Origin: Pseudomonadota bacterium | GTDB lineage: Bacteria > Pseudomonadota > Alphaproteobacteria > Sphingomonadales > Sphingomonadaceae | Length of the DNA stretch: 7,958 bases | Assembly: GCA_023445495.1 (NCBI GenBank) | Contig: JAEXLC010000146.1 | Span: 1-7,958 of the forward strand | Direction of reading: 5' to 3' | Shown: positions 6,108-7,958 of the stretch, piece by piece | Layout: each line of letters begins with the position of its first letter | How positions within the stretch are numbered: position 1 is the stretch's first letter | Position numbers and translations under genes: made by a program | Notes under the pieces: model-generated | Databases searched by the model: none | Told to the model about the DNA's origin: nothing | What the model saw: the letters and a program-made list of their open reading frames with translations, nothing else

Positions 6108-6148
6108 AGGGGGCGTGATTCCGGCCGCGAGCCCGTTCTTTCCTTCTC

Positions 6149-6230
6149 GTCACCCCGGCCTTGAGCCGGGGTCCCACTGGGCTACCCCATGTATGAAGAA
6201 GCGGGATCCCGGCTCAAGGCCGGGATGACG
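6149..6230. repeat. REPIN/BIME-like inverted pair of palindromic units
   Basis: Two 28-base arms face each other (6149-6176 and 6203-6230): the left begins CGTCACCCCGGCC and the right ends GGCCGGGATGACG. They are complementary at 26 of 28 positions and separated by 26 bases. Each arm is also a small hairpin around CTTGA (CCGGC-CTTGA-GCCGG). Two inverted palindromic units with a short spacer is the plan of REPIN or BIME elements, which are usually multicopy and spread by RAYT transposases (established for REP families). No such transposase is in this window. It sits 6 bases after the stop codon of the DUF2314-like gene and would form a strong stem-loop in a hisD-to-nusB transcript. Confidence 0.85.
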
Positions 6231-6236
6231 ATGAAC

Positions 6237-6626
6237 TTAATCTCGCGGCCAGGCCTTTAGCGGTTCCCGTGCGGCGTATTCGCGGCTCTCGGCATTCCCC
6301 GCCTGGACCTCGATCACATGCTCCGGCCCGAACGGCACTTCGGTGCCCAGCCAGAACTCATCATTCTCGTCGATATCGGGCTCGTTATCGAGCAGGCCGA
6401 AATAGGCGCCATCGGCGGCTTCACGGACCACCACCCACATCCGGTCGGTGATCGGCTCCTCGTCTTCCTCGACCGCAATCAGGAAGATCAGCTTGGCGAA
6501 GTCGCCCGGCTTCAGTCCGGTGCGCGCGGCTTCGTCGGGGATGTCGAAGGCTTCGGCGTCGAGCGCGTGGTAATCCACCGCGCTCGCCAGACACCAGCCA
6601 TCCTCGTCGAGATCGGGCGCGCGCAT
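6237..6626 (-). CDS. Small acidic DUF2314-like protein, function unknown
   Basis: I do not know the function of this 129-residue protein. It has no signal peptide or membrane segment and is rich in Asp and Glu, so it should be a soluble, acidic cytoplasmic protein. The middle and C-terminal part (about 37-107) reads LKPGDFAKLIFLI, then DRMWVVV (61-67), GAYFGLLDNEP (73-83), GTEVPFG and HVIEV. This spacing of an aromatic MWV strand, a G-LxNxP turn and a final G-x-V-x-F strand resembles the DUF2314 (YegJ-like) family, recalled from memory, moderate certainty. ATG at 6626 shares its A with the hisD stop codon (TGATG), with AGGAG six bases upstream, so it is very likely translated by coupling with hisD. 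That suggests co-expression with histidine synthesis but says nothing definite about its role. A REPIN-like repeat follows the stop codon. Confidence 0.85.
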   Translation of the reverse strand: MRAPDLDEDGWCLASAVDYHALDAEAFDIPDEAARTGLKPGDFAKLIFLIAVEEDEEPITDRMWVVVREAADGAYFGLLDNEPDIDENDEFWLGTEVPFGPEHVIEVQAGNAESREYAAREPLKAWPRD

Positions 6627-7918
6627 CAGTTGCTCCTCAGCCGGATAGCCACCGACTCGGCATGGGCCGGCAGGCCTTCCGCATGCGCCAATGCTACCGC
6701 CGCAGGGCCGATCGCCGCCAGCCCGGCCTCGTCCAGCGACAGGAAGCTGGTGCGCTTCATGAAATCGAGCACCGACAGGCCCGAGGCGAAACGGGCGCGG
6801 CGGCCAGTGGGCAGCACATGGTTCGGGCCCGCGACATAATCGCCGACGGCTTCCGGCGTGTAGCGGCCAATGAATACCGAGCCGGCATGGCGGACCATGT
6901 CGAACAGCCCCTCGGCATTGTCGCAGGCCAGCTCGAGATGCTCGGGGGCGAGGCGATCGACCATCGGCATCGCGCTGACCAGATCGGGCACGACGATGAT
7001 CGCGCCGTTCGCGTCCCAGCTGGCCCGGGCGGTCTGCTCGGTGGCGAGCTTCGCCAGCGCGCGCTCGACCGCTTCGGCGACCTTGTCGGCGAACGCCGCA
7101 TTGTCGGTGAACAGGATCGACTGGCTGGTCGGGTCATGCTCTGCCTGGCTGAGCAGGTCGGCGGCGATCCAGTCGGCGTCGTTTTTGCCGTCCGCCACCA
7201 CCACGATTTCGCTGGGGCCGGCGACCATGTCGATGCCGACCACGCCGTAGAGCTGGCGCTTGGCCTCGGCCACCCAGGCATTGCCGGGGCCGGTGATGAC
7301 GTCGACTGGCTCGATCGTCTCGGTGCCATAGGCGAGCGCGGCGATCGCCTGCGCGCCGCCGATGCGCCAGATCTCGTCGACGCCGGCGAGATGCGCGGCG
7401 GCCAGCACCAACGGGTTCACGTCGCCGTTCGGAGTCGGCGTGACCATCACCAGCCGGCCGACGCCCGCCGCCTTGGCCGGCAGCGCGTTCATCAGCACCG
7501 AGCTGGGATAGGCGGCGCGGCCGCCGGGCACATAGACGCCGGCGGCATCGACGGCCTTCCAGCGCGCGCCCAGCCGGATGCCGGTCGAGTCGATCTCGTC
7601 GCGATCCTCGGGCTTCTGCTTGGCGTGATAGGTGGCGATCCGCTCGGCGGCGAGCTCGAGCGCGTCGCGCAGCTCGGGGGTGAGCCCTTCCCAGGCGGCG
7701 AGGCAATCGGCGCGGTCGAGCGTCCAGCCCTGCGCGTCGAGGTCGAACCTGTCGAAGCGCTGGGTGAGCTCCTTGACCGCCGCATCGCCCTCGTTGCGGA
7801 CGCGGGCGATCATCGCGGTGACATCGCGCGCGACATCCTCATCGGCTTCGCGGCGGGCGTTGACCAGATCGGTGAAGGCAGCCGAGAAGCCGGCGTCGGA
7901 GGCGTTGAGGCGGATCAT
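6626..7918 (-). CDS. hisD: Histidinol dehydrogenase
   Basis: HisD carries out the last two steps of histidine synthesis, oxidising L-histidinol to L-histidine with two NAD+ and a zinc ion, in the cytoplasm. The protein has 430 residues, normal for the family. Clear signatures are GVYVPGGRAAYPSS (127-140), GPGNAWVAEAKR (210-221), GIDMVAGPSEIVVVAD (228-243) and SQAEHDPTSQ (257-266). Catalytic Glu326 and His327 lie in LAPEHLEL. The zinc ligands correspond to Gln258, His261, Asp360 and His419, close to E. coli numbering, so the enzyme should be active. Start: ATG at 7918, in the expected place for the family; upstream lies a GGGGAGGGG tract within a hairpin, 11 bases away, and no better site. Overlap with the next gene indicates an operon. 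In related genomes hisG often lies just upstream, here beyond the window edge (inference). Confidence 0.98.
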   Translation of the reverse strand: MIRLNASDAGFSAAFTDLVNARREADEDVARDVTAMIARVRNEGDAAVKELTQRFDRFDLDAQGWTLDRADCLAAWEGLTPELRDALELAAERIATYHAKQKPEDRDEIDSTGIRLGARWKAVDAAGVYVPGGRAAYPSSVLMNALPAKAAGVGRLVMVTPTPNGDVNPLVLAAAHLAGVDEIWRIGGAQAIAALAYGTETIEPVDVITGPGNAWVAEAKRQLYGVVGIDMVAGPSEIVVVADGKNDADWIAADLLSQAEHDPTSQSILFTDNAAFADKVAEAVERALAKLATEQTARASWDANGAIIVVPDLVSAMPMVDRLAPEHLELACDNAEGLFDMVRHAGSVFIGRYTPEAVGDYVAGPNHVLPTGRRARFASGLSVLDFMKRTSFLSLDEAGLAAIGPAAVALAHAEGLPAHAESVAIRLRSN

Positions 7919-7929
7919 AGCGTTTCTCG

Positions 7930-7951
7930 CCCCTCCCCTTCAGGGGAGGGG
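7930..7951. repeat. Palindromic repeat just upstream of hisD
   Basis: CCCCTCCCC (7930-7938) pairs perfectly with GGGGAGGGG (7943-7951) around a TTCA loop, and more G-rich sequence follows to the window edge, so the element may be cut off. It resembles the CTCCC/GGGAG hairpins at 98-116, 5466-5488 and 5582-5600, each with a different loop. On the minus strand its 3' arm holds the only purine-rich tract before the hisD ATG, ending 11 bases from it, so it may double as a partly masked ribosome binding site (inference). Confidence 0.7.
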
Positions 7952-7958
7952 ATGGGGG

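Noticed and set aside
6073..6177. 35-residue N-terminal extension of NusB
   Set aside because: It reads through the left arm of the REPIN-like repeat and has no family resemblance; NusB similarity begins after ATG 6072.
6149..6230. Inverted repeat read as an intrinsic terminator
   Set aside because: No T-run follows the stem on the minus strand, and the arms look like multicopy repeat units. A rho-dependent or attenuating role is not excluded.
1..7958. CRISPR array, tRNA, prophage, toxin-antitoxin or defence genes
   Set aside because: No regularly spaced direct repeats, no tRNA-like fold and no protein of these classes could be recognised on either strand.

Overview
The window looks like a chromosomal segment from an alphaproteobacterium, most likely a sphingomonad (inferred). 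The DNA is very GC-rich, the chemoreceptor ends in an alphaproteobacterial-style xWxxF tail, and the spaces between genes hold the CTCCC/GGGAG palindromes and CCGGCCTTGAGCCGG-type inverted repeats that I associate with that group. All six genes I can support lie on the minus strand, so transcription runs from high to low coordinates. No tRNA, rRNA, CRISPR array, insertion sequence, phage gene or defence gene was seen.

In transcription order: hisD (histidinol dehydrogenase, 7918-6626) overlaps by one base (TGATG) a small acidic DUF2314-like protein of unknown function (6626-6237). A 164-base gap carries a REPIN/BIME-like inverted repeat (6149-6230) and a possible promoter for nusB (6072-5611). 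Next comes a 155-base gap almost filled by a 141-base composite palindrome (5464-5604), one end of which supplies the ribosome binding site of thiL (thiamine-monophosphate kinase, 5455-4613). A candidate promoter in the 110-base gap after thiL precedes hppA (membrane proton-pumping pyrophosphatase, K+-independent type, 4502-2322), which ends in a textbook intrinsic terminator (2272-2302). An AT-richer 300-base upstream region with TTACG repeats and a TATAAT box leads into a chemoreceptor (MCP, 1974-127). A two-hairpin repeat (67-116) and a G/C homopolymer stretch (1-36) fill the left edge.

hisD, nusB, thiL and hppA are housekeeping functions: histidine synthesis, transcription antitermination with ribosome assembly, the last step of thiamine diphosphate synthesis, and energy-conserving pyrophosphate hydrolysis. 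The chemoreceptor is a separate transcription unit. I see no new multi-gene system. The parts worth a second look are the structured intergenic repeats: one family keeps its base pairing while its sequence changes, and copies sit directly over the Shine-Dalgarno regions of thiL and possibly hisD.
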